A stretch of 64,000 bases of DNA from Acholoe squamosa (lineage: Eukaryota; Annelida; Polychaeta; Phyllodocida; Polynoidae): the NCBI GenBank assembly GCA_949317995.1, contig OX439044.1, forward strand, positions 20,298,641 to 20,362,640, given 5' to 3'. Shown one piece after another: positions 29,501 through 44,200 of the stretch. The translations under genes and the position numbers were made by a program. A model generated the notes under the pieces. The model made no database searches. It was not told the DNA's origin and saw nothing but the letters and a program-made list of their open reading frames with translations. Numbering within the stretch: position 1 is the first letter of the stretch; every line of letters begins with the position of its first letter.

Positions 29501-32205
29501 TCCATAGTCATCATAGTGAACTGCTTGACGCTGCATCCTGTATTTGGCCAGGACTGAATCAGTAATCAGGGGTACACGGGCTGAGCCAGGGCAGGGTAGG
29601 GTCGCGGCTTAAGGGGTGGCTGTAGAGGGGTTAAGGGTTGGTCATTGTCTTGGAGAGGGATTACCACCAGCTTGTCAGTCATCATTAACCTTGACAGGAG
29701 CAAGGGACAAGAGGAGCAGCTCTTAAAGAACTCATAAAGCACACTGCTGAGCAGCTCAGGTTAGACATTGGGGATGAGCTCATGCTACGAGACTGGGCTG
29801 ATGTTGCAGTAATAAAGCTCTGATTGTAAGTTTATGTGATCATTAAAGTACATGTACTTTGCTCAGCCAAAATACAAATTGATACATTTGCTGATGTCAA
29901 ATTCAGCACTATCTCCAAAACTAGATGTAGCGATGAGAGAAATATTGGCTTGTGTCTGTGTACATTATTTTGTTACACTCATCAATTCTGAAAACCATAA
30001 CAATACCGTACATAAAACTTTCAGAAGACATCTCTAATTTTCAAGTGTGAAATGACTGTGAAGTCAGGTCGGTATCTTTTTTCTATTTTACCTCTGCTGT
30101 ATCACACCTATTTGACTTAATCAGGACTGTGCTGAGTACATTCAGTCTGAGTAGAACCAGGAGTTGCCGTGTGAGTTATACCTTGAGTATGAGGAGGGTG
30201 GCCGAAATGTGTGTGGGCAAACAGTTTCCGCTGCCAACCACCACCAGGGGGCTCTGGCGACCACTGAGCTGCTCCTAAATGTGTAATTCCTTATTCTGCC
30301 ATTATGAAAGCTGTAATATTTAGGACACCGAACTATATGACTCTATGAGTCGTGTGTATATTTTGGAAACCCCTCCTCAGCAATACTCACAAAACACCCA
30401 TCAGACCACATTGGGCCCTACCTCCTGTAACTACCGGGCAATCCCTGAATATAATTGCTAATGTGCCAGTCCTATAATAGGATCCATATTTAGGTGCACG
30501 TATGGACATGTTTGGTGCCAGTGCTAGCGGACTTAGTGCGCACGGCCGGTCAGTGTCAAGCCTCCAATGCCTATCTTTTATCATTTCATATTTCCATGTG
30601 ACATGAGGGTGGCCCCTTAATCTCACACATGGATACACCTTTAGTCCCCCGGTGGCTGCCACTCACCGGAGGCATTGTCCTCCAGGTAGGTGTGCCCGGA
30701 AACTACCCAATATATACCCCTGCAGTGAGTATACCCGTAGTGCTTGTCCCTTGTAGACATACCATCATGCTGTGATGACCTGTGTAGGCCTCATATGGCC
30801 TGTTGCCCTGTAGTGTATGGCTCTGTGTAGACCTAGTACCCTGTTGTAAATGGCCTTGTGTAGGCCTACTGATCCATTAGTTATGGCGCTATGTAGGCCT
30901 ATATATTTCCCTGTTGTATGGCCCAGTGTAGGCCTACTGCCGGGACTATAGCTCTCATTCTCAAAGCAAGAAAACTATTAAGTACGTTACCCTGTACACA
31001 TACTAAATATTGTTGCAGATTGTACTACCCTTCTCCCATTTCACAATACCACCTACCAACACCTGAGTAGATAGCATGGGGAGGGAGATGAGGGATTGGT
31101 AGTGTGGATAAGGGGGGGGGGGCATATTGTGATAATTGTAGAGTGGATGGCGTTTGTCTGTGGGCGCCAGGCGTGCGGGTTGGCGCGGCGCCCCCCCCCC
31201 CCCCACCTCCAGAATGGGGCGTCACCCAAGACAGACCTCCTTAGTGACCAATGTGATTCTTGGCGCCGCGCCACCCAATGTTTCTGCCTGGTAACGCTGC
31301 GCTATTGGCATCGGTGAACTCATGTGTATGAGCAAACACTGCGCTAATTCATGATAATTATACATGGTGGTGATGGCAGTTATAGTGACAGTGGTGGGAG
31401 AATGCACATGTGACTATTGACATAAGGAACCCAACCAAGTTGGTATGTGACGGGGGATCTCACCTGTATGTACAGGTGATGATTCTAAAACGGCTTCATT
31501 TTTCACATTGTGGTACTTGAGATTTCCAAAAGCTCCAGATGAGCAAGATCCTTGTATCAGACAAGAAATATATCTCATTCCCCAATAGGGTTTCTCTTAT
31601 AAACCTCCATACTAAAAGACAGAATACATAAATAAATAAAGGAAATAGTTAACCAGGAAGTTTTTATATAAGGTCTATAACAGTATGCATGTAAAGGTAA
31701 CGATCCAGGAGCCATCATGCAGAATCTCCATAACCCTAACAACTCCAGGGGGCAACTTTTTCGACCCCGAATTCCCCCTCTGGCAGCTAGGTCCGCCCCT
31801 AACCTGGGGGCAGGGGCTGCTATTTTCCGGTTAATTAAGGGTCGGGGGTTGTTTATCTTGCATTATGAGACCATGGTTGTTGTTCTTGCTGTCTGCACAT
31901 GCGTCAACTGGACCGGAAGTTGACCCCACCGACCTGGTGACGCGGCCAGACCCCATGTCGTGCCCCCTATGTGCTTCTCTATTTCTTTTGTTTGAAATAG
32001 CATTTTTATTTATTTTCTATATCTATATTATTCCATGGGACTCGCCCACGTTCAAGCCACAGACACGATCGTGAGTTGGGTGCGTGTATAAATTCATGCT
32101 CTTAAATTGGTATGTATACAATCATGTGCTCCTATATCAAGTTGGCAATCCTGTATCAGAGAGGGCAGAGTTTAGCTTGGGGCATGTCGCCAATACACAC
32201 ACACA

Positions 32206-32262
<57 letters not shown>

Positions 32263-35200
32263 CATGACATGTGTTCACAGAACAACTGCAGTTGACCTGA
32301 GACTCTTGGGGAAATACTTTATTTAGAAAACAAGGTGACGACCTGAGGCTGGGGAGAAGGGAGGTGTTTGAAATAAGATGTAATTTTGTACGTCACAGGT
32401 ATGTCTGAGAACAGCCTAGATCTCAAAACATTCATTTTTTTAGGCTTCTTCTCTTATTTCACAATATAAATTACTACATTATCTTCTGAAATTGCAATTA
32501 TGTGGCGATGTACCCAAACACTCCCTAACTTTTGAACTATTGTAAAAGTTTTGCTCTAAGAAAAAGCTGTATTCAAACAAATTAAGTCCATCAGTTTCAA
32601 ACCTCACTTTAATGTGTTGAAATGATTATCAGACCCTTTCTTTATATATAGTAGATACTATATGCCTTTCCCTTGTAGACTACCCAGTCTCATACGGGCG
32701 CTACTCGACAGGAGAACCCATACTGCCTGGAGCCACCCCTATGCCCAAAGCCGTTCCTATCCATTTCACACAATCAGGAGGGTCTATAACATTTAATCAG
32801 CCGGCAATTCCCAGTCGCTCATTTCTTGATTCAGCAAATCATTGGCTGTGTGACCCTCATCTGGCTGGGGGCAGTTCCTCTCCCCCCCCCCCCCACCATC
32901 TCCTGAACTCAAATCTCCTCCAGCGTGATGGCTGCGTCTCCCCAATTTCCTCCAGGCTACCTGCCTGTAGGCAGAACCCCTCTTCTCTCAACCCCCTCCT
33001 ACTTCCTCCAGTTCCTATCATCATCCTCCCCTGATGACGTCAGTGACCATGTGACCCTAAAGTTACGGCTGCTGCTTATTGAGCGTCCTCCACTGGTTAC
33101 TGAAGTTAACACAGAGGGCACTGCGCCGCCCGCAGGTAATCAGCGGTGAAGTGCACCTGGGCATGCGCATTTGGTTCTTTGCTGATCGGATCCCCATCAT
33201 AACCTTCATCTGAAAACCATGTAGGGCTTCATATTCTGTGGTCACCTAAACATTGGTCATGTGTGGTATAGAGATAAGAATTGTCCTTAAATTATATATC
33301 AGAAACCGTAGGCTGGAATTATTACACAAACTGAAGGAATTCTACGTGTATAAGTATACTGTAAAATGGTATTGTGATTCCTATCTCAACATCATTTATC
33401 TAAGGTCGAAAAAAGAAAGCACGCGTTTTATATGAATCAGCACAGAGAGAATGCTATATATCATATGAGATCTCAAATTACAGTGCACCCACAAATATCC
33501 CCTACACAGTGCACCAACCCGTCTTCATCCACTTCTTTCTCTGCCTGAAGCCTTTGGGAAAAGGGTTCTACTAATATCTGGATCATTTATCCCGCATGCT
33601 TTATCATCCACACACATCTCATGTGTGAGCTGCTCCTCAAGCATGAACAGAATATAGTAGAGTGGATGCTTCCCTGGCCTCTAAGCCTGCTGCACATGTA
33701 ATATAAGAGGGTGGTATTGGTTGTGGATCTGGCACAAGGGCTCTAGCATGCAGTGGGGCGAGCTATGCTTGTTTTCCACTAGGCAGCGTTGCACGTCCGT
33801 CAAATTGGGCCCATTCTCACGTTACAGTGGGCAGATGTTGCTGGTCTGATTGGACAATTCCTTGTGCTCTGATTACGCCATCAGCCAGCCTTATTATTCC
33901 GCCAACACACTGAGCTGCTCACCATCAGCTATGATACCCACCGAGCTAGTATTTATATATTTCTGGCCAGCTAGACTTTGCCCATGTGCAAGGTTCTGCA
34001 CATGGCTGTTTCGAGGGGAAACTAATACCATTTTGTCTCCAATAATGCTTGGCATTGTATTTGGGAGGCATCGCTTCTCGCTACTATTTTTGGCTAGAAC
34101 TCATGTGTAAATGTATCATTTTATTGGGTACAATCTTCAATGCTGTGGTGTGTTAGCAAAAAAACAAAGTCTTTGTATATAACTCACTTATCTGGGTGCA
34201 ATGCTTGTATGACTAAAATGCATTTTCACTGTCAAAAGATGGGATGTAGTGTGTGGGGATGGACTCAGTATGGATGGCTGTGTGTAAACATGGGGTTTGG
34301 TGAATGGAGGGGCTGTGGTCAATGTGTACATTCACAACTGGCATAAATAGCCAGCACTTCCAGTGTCTGATATCCAGGTATCATACATATACAATTTCTC
34401 TTTTGTAATTAGCTATTTCTCATTTCCTAACATGCAATGTATATCTCTTTTTTTCTATTTTCAGAGTCCTACAGAATTAGAGTAGACCAGCATATCCTTT
34501 TTCTGTCACACAGTAATATGAGATGGGATTCAAATTTCAACAACCAATCAACCTATGATGAAAATTGATGAATAAAGATTTATTTTCCCACACCCACACC
34601 AAATGTACTGGTCACTGTGCCGAGACTCCCTTCTCCGTTCTGAAAGGGAGTCTAAGAACAGTGACCAGGACTCCCTTTGTAAAGGAAGTCATAAAGGGAG
34701 CCATTTTGAATGCAAAACCAGGACTCTCTTAAGGGAGCCACATGACTCCCTAAAAGGGAGCCATTTTGAAGGCAGACCGGGACTCCCTATTGACTCCCTT
34801 GATTTTTTTCGGTGTACTTTGTCACCTTTAGTGTATAAAAGGTGATATTTAATTCACCTGAAAAAAAAAACTTAAAAGAATACATGCAATATGCTATATA
34901 TCATGCCTATGAAAACGGAAGGAGCGTTCTGCGAGGGGATATCACACACATTTTGATAAATTCATATGCAATACAAACACTCCAGAAATTCCAGAAAGAA
35001 AGAGTTTGCTGAACGATTATTGTACAAACATGGATACAGAAATTGTGCTTCCATTTCCTTATATACAATAGTGTGTTATTTACTTCAGCTGTGGCCAAAT
35101 TGTAATGCATATTGTTCTTCCGACTCATTGACCACAAGCTATATGACTAAAGGTACAATACCAGGTCTTTGTGGCGTTGACAAGTATAGGTATAGGCGAA

Positions 35201-38200
35201 CAAACACCTATGTTCTGCAGTACCATTGCCATCTGTCTGGGCAGGGGAGAGGTTCTGGCTATGTGTAGGAGGGAGGGAGAAAAGGGTGAGAGGATGGGTG
35301 GGTGGGGGCACGTGGGTATGGGTGTGACCACAGGTGTGGGATGCCGGCTGCACAGGTATGGATTGACCAACCTGTCAACTCCCCCCTCCTCTCCAACTCC
35401 ACTCACCCTGTATGTAACCCTGGAAACTCCAGGCAGCTGCATGCAACTTCCTCCAGTCACCCATGAACCTCCCCCTCCTATCTATATACACACACATATA
35501 ACTCTCCAAACCTCACCTCTCCACACCTATTCACAACATCTAGCACTTTTGATCGGTCCAGGCCAGCCAGGGGGAAGTAACAGCAGGGGGTGAAACTCTC
35601 TCCTCGAAATGTGATATCTTCTAGGAGTAGGGTGCTCTGTGAATGACGTGCTATGCAGCATGAAAAAGCCCCACCCCCACCAGTCTGCACGCACATCTCC
35701 TGGACTTATACCCTACATCTAAACCCCCACCACTGGCCCTTTTAGGGCCACATAGTACAATGATGAATCACTCTCATTGGTCATCATGGTGCATGAATGC
35801 AGCCCTGGCGAGACTACTTGCTAGCCTGACATTCATGCAACCCAAAAGGTTGATACACCTGAGAAGGGTCGGCATGATGCTCTAATACAGTGCTGGTGAG
35901 TAGTCTCTTCAGGACTATATTAATGCATCATGACAATAAAGGAATGAGAATCTGGGGTATCCTGCAACCTTTAGGGGGTTAACCCCTTGGTGCCCAATCT
36001 GCAGGCTGGAGTATGTGGCGTGAGCACTATGCTTGGTTAATTAGACATCGGGGGGTTAATTCAGGTGATAAGCATAAAGGGGCTGGTGATCATAGACCTC
36101 TTCAGGAATAATGTCAATCCTCAATACAAAATGCACAAAAACCTACCAAATGCACTACTATGCCGACAGATGGGGGCACCGACCCCCTGCACCCCTTTCT
36201 TCTTCCTATTACTATCCTCTAAACCCAGACAGAAAATCTATCATATTACTTTACCTTTGTCCTGGCAGCACCAATTTTTTATCATTATTCATTTTCCTAC
36301 CAGCATAAGTTTATAAAAACACTTCCCCCAATTATATTACAATGCGGATAGACATGTCTGTCATTTACTTACTCACGATAAGTGCATAAAGAGAGTAAAA
36401 ACTATCTGGAGAAAATATATACCAGCTTTGAATAACCAGGATTGAATAACTGAATTTCTCATTTCCCGTCTTTTATTGAATTTGTTGGTATCAATAACCA
36501 CTGTGTCTCCTTTGGTTGACTGCCTAAAACATGATACACATCTAAAAATAAAGTCTCGATCAACTCTTCTCTTGCACCCTCCTACCTCATATGCGATCTG
36601 CGTATTAATTGAAAAAAAAGTTACAACAGCATTGCCAATAACATGGAGGTCTACCAACACTCCTAATCTAATTGAAAAGTGTATAGATTTTGTACTTTGC
36701 AGTGCTGGTAGTTTTGTTTGTTCCCATTCAAAAGCTACTACCATACACTGAGAAAAAAAACTCTTACTCACTTTAGTCTGGATCCAGACCCAGGCAATGT
36801 CGCCAAAATGAGTCTGATTTGAGACTCCGCCTGATCCTGGTGTGATAACCAGGCAGGCCCGAAGTATCGCCCCATGATCAGTCTCAGGATCTGCCAGAGT
36901 ATCACCTCAGGATCAGGCTGAGTCTCAAAACGTACTCATTTTGGCTGAGTCTGGATCCAGACTTAAGTGCATAAGAACTTCTTCTCATTGTAATTATATG
37001 TAATATATGTATTCAGTCATTTGAGGAAAAGCTAAAGGGAACTTCGTACTTACATTTTCAGAAAACCCATTGCATTCCTCTGATTGCCTAAACTGAAGCT
37101 AAGCTGTGTCTGTCACAAGGGAAAGGGGCACTACAGAGGCTCATGACCAATAACACATTGAGTGGGTGCCTGGACACAACCCGACCATTAGGACATCCCC
37201 TTATTTAACAGTGTAAACGGCACACATAATACACTAGTAAAGATTCCCATTTGCTGATCGTCTCCTGCAAACCCCACAACCCTTCCTGCTCATGAGCAGT
37301 ACTTCCTCCCAGAGGCTAATTATAGCTCGGCATGAGCAGCTCCCACCACCAGTCATTACCAGCTAACTGCTCCCCTCCTACTGCCCTTTATTTTTTCAGA
37401 AGCCCAGGTCCAGCCTCTGCCATCGATATCTTCCTTCCCCAGACTGAAAAAGAGAAAGGCTGGAGAGGAGAAATCTATGTCCATTGGGGATTACACTCAT
37501 ACCCAGCACCCCTAATGTGGGCCGACCCCTGTGGTAGTTATTGCGGCCCAATGCAGAAACAAGAAATGGCTCGAAAAAAAATCAAAACACAGCGAGAATA
37601 ATGATAAACCGGGCCAATTAAGGGACGAAGCCCTCGGGGTGTTAATTTAATAAATTAATTGATTCTCTTTTTTCGGGGCGGGGTTATTGAGGGTGCCTGT
37701 AGCCCAGCGGCGTGTATGGTGCCTCTCTGGGTGGGACTAGGGAGAGAGCTGGATGGATGTGGAATGAAGAGACATTACCTGAAGGTGGAGCCATCAGTGT
37801 GAGACCATAGAAATGCCCCCTCTACCATTGCCTCCTCCAGATGCCCTCTGCCCCCCCCCTTAATAAGCATTGGGATGGCAATGCCTCACGACCCTGGATT
37901 GCATTTCATCAAGGCCACTATGCTCCCTGGATATCTTTTCACATTTCAGAATGCTTGTTAGCCTACAGACCTTGAATACTGTTGTGGGAAAGTTCCACTT
38001 TGATCTCTTTTGGAAAATATCCAAAAAGGCCTGCTTTTAAAGGTTTTGTTATTATCATCCAATGAAACTTTTGTAAAAAGTCCAGAACTTGTTCTTACGG
38101 GGAATTTCTGAATAATTTATATTACCGATTTTGTGTAATGCCATTCCCCGGATCACTTTCTGTTGAGCCACCGGTGTCCGTTTTATATGCCTTTCCCCGT

Positions 38201-41200
38201 TTACATTCGAATTACATACTGCCCTAGTATGGGTTCTGGTCTAATTTTCTAAACGCTGAAAATCTTACTCGTGGCCCTGCCTGTATAAACAACAGTACGG
38301 GAAACTATCGATCATATGCATTTAAAATATATACTCCAAGTTTATACATTTATTTCACTTTTTACGTTTCTATGCCTAATTTTGATAGAGTTGACAGTGA
38401 GAAGAATCCATCCACCGATCTGTAAGAAGTTCGGGGACAAGGAGGAGTTCTACATATCCGGGATTACCACGTCCTATTTTCCTTTACCCAAAACACAAAC
38501 CACACATATCCTGACTTTCAGAACTAACAGGACATGGACATACTTTTGAAGTTATGTGTCAAAACACACTTTACCAGTTGAAGTGGAAAGGTATATCCCT
38601 TCATGATCAGTACTTATGTGACGCCCCCAAGAACAAAACCAACGTCAATCTGACTCTATCTTCAACCTAAATCTTTATGGGTTCAAACTAAAATCTTAAC
38701 CACTTTGCCCTATATCTATTGAACTTTAGTTTTCAGGGTAGTAAGTAGAAGGAGAGCGTGTATACACACATGTATATGTATATAATGATTCTTGTGTCCG
38801 CTCATTGGAAGACACGCCCAGGCTACAAACACTCTCGCCCCCTAGTAGCCACACCACGAACTAACGTGCAACGGAGTCGGACACACAGGGAACAGTCGTA
38901 TACAGATTTCATTTGTTTCATTCAATATGACCTTATAATTCTTACTATTATTTTAACAAATGCTGTATAGGATTTTTTTCTTATTGATAACAGTAACGCT
39001 TAAATAATGGAATTGACTGGGCTATAATAGGACACAACCTGAAATGATTTATCTCACGCATCGCCTTACACGATTTTAGACGTGTCTGAATCGCCTCTCA
39101 CTTCACTTTTTCAGTCATTAAGAGAAGAATCATAAATGTGTTATTCCTATTAAACTTTCCAGTTTCTGGTTATCATTGTGACTATGTTTATAACATTTAC
39201 AACACCTTAAGTCTTTGACTATTGCTTAGGTAGGCATGTATCAGGGGCAGAATCAGTTCACATTTCTCTCACTGGGGTAGCCACCTCTCAGTGTACCTTA
39301 CCCCATAGATATAGAGACACAAGCTGGACCAAACCCATGAGTTACCACTCCCCTCTCCCAGCCTTACAGACCTGCCAAGGTGAGCAAAGGAAGAACTGGT
39401 GGGAAAATGACTTTGGGTAAGCACCTGGGAAGTCATGCAAACTGTGTGGGCGGGAAACTCTCTGCTAGCTTCAGCTCAGAAGTTGGTCAACCCTGGTCTA
39501 ACATGTCTAACACGCAATATACACGAGGTGGGGACCCTCTAAGGCCAGAGCAGTCAAACAAGTGCAGGTATACATGTAAATTATAAACATAGTTATTGTG
39601 TATAATTGATGTTATAATTGGGCACTTTGTGAAATGAAAGTCTGATACTCAGTAGCAGAGGAATAGAGTTGAGAGTGTGATGCTAAATAGACTTTCTACA
39701 TGCCTGGTGTGGTTATAGGTAATGAAGTATGAACCATGCTGTGATGTTGTCATTTAATTAAATACTAATATAGCCATAAGTACGTTGACAGGTTGATGTT
39801 CAGTCATAACTGTTATTGATTTAACCTCTATGCATATATGAGAAAGATGTGTTACACTTAAATAGCTATCAAGGTTCCAACACTCATTACACTGGTGTTT
39901 TAGTCCCTATCAGTATGTTTTACTGGATAATTCAATCAAGCTATCGTGTATGTTTTTTTTTATTACATTACAAGTCATATCTCACTTCTTCTTTAAACTG
40001 GCTCATCGGCTTTCTATTAAGTATTATTCCATCGTTTCCTACAGGGTATGTGCTCTGATGACTGAATATAAACACGCAAACCTACAGTAGACCATATCTA
40101 TGGAGAGCCTGATGAACCGTTCAGACTTTGCGAAATGAAATGATTTTGAAATATCTATCTACAGGCTTATACTAAAGCTGTTTTCTTCTTTTTTTTTTGT
40201 TCTCTCTCAATTTTAACAGACGCTATAGTTCCAACCAGTCACACTAGGCGACGCTACGGCCACCATGCTTCAGAACTACACACTAGAGGGCGTACGTGCA
40301 GGAGGGTTAGTTAGTTTCGCTGGAGCCCACTAGGTGGGGGTACCTACCTTTAGTTTGTTGATGGACTCCTTGGTAGACTCAGTCCCCTGTAGTTGTCTTA
40401 CTAATGTTGAACCCAAGTACTGAAATAAATTAATACGATAACAGTTATCCTGATGTCAAGCTCTTGTATAAACATCGAATGTCGCCTGAGAAAAAGTTAT
40501 TCTGTCGTATACTACTTACACCTTTTGCATATACATGTACTACTTACACTTTTCCTATGCTACTTACTTCGTTTCTGGATAATTGTCAAAGAAACTAGGT
40601 CGCCATAATTGTAGTCGCATACATATGATAACTTTACTAACGATTTCTTTGACAAACCCTTCATTTTTGCCAGTATCATTTTATTTTTCAGTAAATAAAG
40701 TGGAACGCCTCTCACCGCCTGGTAAAAATATTTATGTACTTAAAAATTATGTTGTCCAGAAGTCAATTGGAACTCACCTCCGCCCCCCATTCTCCCATGT
40801 ATATCAAATGCAAAAACCTTGAACGCGGTTTTCATTACCATACTATGGATGGGTCTCTGGGTAAAAAAATATAGACAGCTTTACCACTGCTAACACGTAC
40901 ATAAGATAGTACACCTTACCTGTGCAGAGTAGTTACAGCAGCCCCTGATAAGTACCCCCGGTTGGTGCCGCCACTGTTTGATGGGACTCTCCTGGTGTGC
41001 TAGGTGTGGAGGTCTGATAGCCAAGTCTCCACTCTCACCCTGTAAACCACAGACAGCACATGGACTCAAACAGTGAATTCTGTTATATACATGATCAGAA
41101 ACTATGTTTGATATATCAACAACCCTTCCTAATAAGTCCAACACATTATCTTAAAAATCAATAATCATGATTCCATTTAACTACCCCACTCTCTGCCTAC

Positions 41201-44200
41201 ACGAGACACTTGATCAAAATAAAAGTAAAAAAGAAATGGATTCTGCGTTTTACTGATGTCCATTTCAAAATGTGCTCCACCTCTTAGATATGTGTGTGTA
41301 TTTTTGGTTTTCTATAGTTTTGCCAGTTCAAAGGGAACAGTGAGCATGCCAACTCTGAGAATGGTTATGTGAGTCAGTCTTACTTTGACCAAGCTGTCCA
41401 ACTTTTTCTGACTCAACCATATAATATGTGAACACTTTGAATGAGATACAAGTGGCATTATGCTAAACTCACTGTTGCTGGTGGGGTGGCAGAATCTAAG
41501 TCGCCATTGGTGGTGACTGGCCGCTCTCGGTCTTCATGGTGATCACCATTTTGGTCGTCACCATCCTTATAACTAGAGCGGACTGACGTGTAGTCACGGT
41601 ACAGGTTTACGTCAGCGGCCGGTGACGTAGAGGACGTCTTCTCTGCATAAGGGCTTAGCGTCCAGTCCTGTAGGTGGAAAATACAGTGAAATATCGTTCA
41701 TAGGAACACTCATGTTAGACACAGGACACACAAGATGTGCTGTGTCTAGAATTTGTAATACCCTGAAGATAGCCTATTTTTTAGCATACTAATATCAATA
41801 ACTACGCAAGAGAACTTTGCTGTATCATGTGATTTACGAGTAATTTCTACTTTTTTTTCATAGATGAAGCTGCCTTAGCCTGTCTGTCTTAGAGACTCGC
41901 AGTTCAGTCTACAGAAGTACAAGCCCAACATAGTTCGGACGCTGAAAACCAGGGGACGCCACTGATGGCTTTTGTGACTGGCACTGCCACCTAACAACAG
42001 ATACATTGTGTATATGCATTAATAATATCAATGTTTCTATCTTTTCCCAAGGATACAATCGGGTTAAGATAAATCTAGTATTGGGAGAAATACTTAGTTT
42101 ACCTCACACCATGAAAGCTACCGTGGTATTACACAAGCTGAGCTTTAGTCCCATAACATTACTTCAAGGTCTCGGTCACAAGAAATTGATCTGAAGAGCA
42201 GCTTCAAAACTGGATAACTTGATGTAGATGTTTCTCTGCTGGGTTAGGAATATTGGACAAGCGTTGGCAGCAAAACCAGGACCTTTCTATTGAACCCCTA
42301 TGCCTCTTTTGAATAACATTCAAATAAATGGCACTGTCTGCTTTTCTATTTCCATAATATTGGGAACAACAGAGGCACCGAGGAAAGTTGGTTAGACCAA
42401 AGTGACGGCAGTACATGTACTTACGTCATCCGTCACACCGTCACTCTTCGTCTTGTGCCGCCCTCCTGCCTCTTCCGACGTTTGCCGTAATGACGCCAAT
42501 ATCCTCTTCCGGTGACCTAACGTCGTAATATCCAGCACCTAGCAAATAACATTTACATCGATTTAATCGTTCTTTTTCTAAATGATATTTATGTGGCGGA
42601 CTTCCCTGTAGTTTACGACTCATTTTTTTACTCCATATTCTTACAAAAATCAGCAGCTCCCTCCTTTTAGAAAACAAATCCTGGATCCGCCACTAAAATA
42701 TTTCAATTTCTTAAGACGTTTGGTTTCTTTTTCTTAAAAAGAAAACAATCTTTTATTGAAATAAAGTATTGATGCAAGATGACAACCCTTCTGAAGTATA
42801 ATATTATCTACTCCGTAGAGTCAGAATGGTGCAAGAATGCAGCCCTGGTGAGTTGCTCGCTAGGGCTCTAATAATGCATTAGGACGACTAATAGACATAC
42901 TGCCTTAATGCACTATGCTCTGAGGCTCTTAAAGGTTTAGGACACCGTATTGTTCTACTTACCGTGTTAAGTTCTAGTTCCCAGATGTTGCGGACCCGCT
43001 CCATTGTGGTGAAGTTATTGTTCATGAAGACCTCCAGGTAGGAGGAGAGTCGTAACGAGTCTAACCAGTCCTCTACCGACCCTGGTTTCTGTGTCTCACC
43101 TAAAAGGTAGAGCATCTTTGGTTGGAGAGATACACCTGACTCTATTTGGAGGCTGTCTATTTTTATTTCATACAAATAACTTAAAATATGGATAAAAAGG
43201 GATTGAAAACATGATATTTAGCTGCACATTTATTGTGGTTTTAATTGAAATAGCGGCTATGAGAAAAAGATGGATAAATTTCAAAGCAAAGATTTTTCCA
43301 TATCACACACAAAGGTAGTACACGATAGTTGTGTGATATAATTAAGAACTATTTGGTAACTCAACTGCTCACTTCAGAGGCTGAATGGTATTAACTGATA
43401 CTCACAAATAGGTTTGATGTTTGGCAGTTCTGCTGAGGCGTCTAGTATAGTTTGCCGATGGTCATCTACTAGGATGCCCAGCTCTGTCAGGTCTTGTTCC
43501 TCCAGTACATTACGGCCCTGGTAGGAGCAGCTCGTGTAAGTTATTTATAGAACATTGTTGACTCATACTGAAGTGTATGCAGTGCATATAATGTATAGGT
43601 TCCAACATTGATGGCCGGCCGTGACTCGCCCATTGACGCAATAAACCTAGCGCCGTGACTTGTTGAGAGGACCAAGTCATTTGACAAAGTTATGGCTGCC
43701 CATTTCATGAGGCATAACTGGGTGACTTGTTTTCACAACAATTACTAATGGTTTTCTGTCCGTTTCTGTTTATTTTAAGACTATTTGAGGGAATGCATAC
43801 CATACATGTTGGCACAAATTATTTTCAAGAGCACTGACAGCTGTGTAGATCTAGTCAAGATTGAAGTTATTATTTAGCCTCGATTAACCAGACAGGTCAT
43901 CTTGTGTATAATTCTACTTACCATGAAGTCCATGTCGTCAAAGCCATTGGCCACTAGGGTATTTTCATACTGACCTAGCCCAAGGCTTTCCAACCAGTCT
44001 CCAACGCTCTGCATCGTCCGCCCAGCCCCTGCAATTTGACACAGGCAAATACCAGTATAGGATAAGCACGGTTTGAAATTCCGTTTGCAAATTAAACAGT
44101 TCTTGGTGAATGTTATTTCTAAATTACTCCGATATGTTACGCGTAATAGAGTGTTTCTATCAAGAAGCACTGAATGTTATATGATTTCTGCTTCTATATC

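Larger units (their letters stand above)
11044..40347 (-). other. 29.3-kb ANKS1 intron
   Basis: Intron splitting the PTB domain between YLGS...NKLK and KSADSI. No additional exon with domain similarity or a convincing nested gene was recognised. It contains CpG-rich islands (listed separately), three microsatellites or minisatellites, a SINE, MITEs and most of the GAGCWGCTC palindromes. Stretches not otherwise listed look like ordinary AT-rich intronic DNA. Confidence 0.85.

Noticed and set aside
36373-36771. 132-codon minus-strand open frame, also open on plus strand
   Set aside because: Longest clean frame in an AT-rich area and could be a transposon remnant, but I recognise no domain, and it abuts a Harbinger-like MITE.
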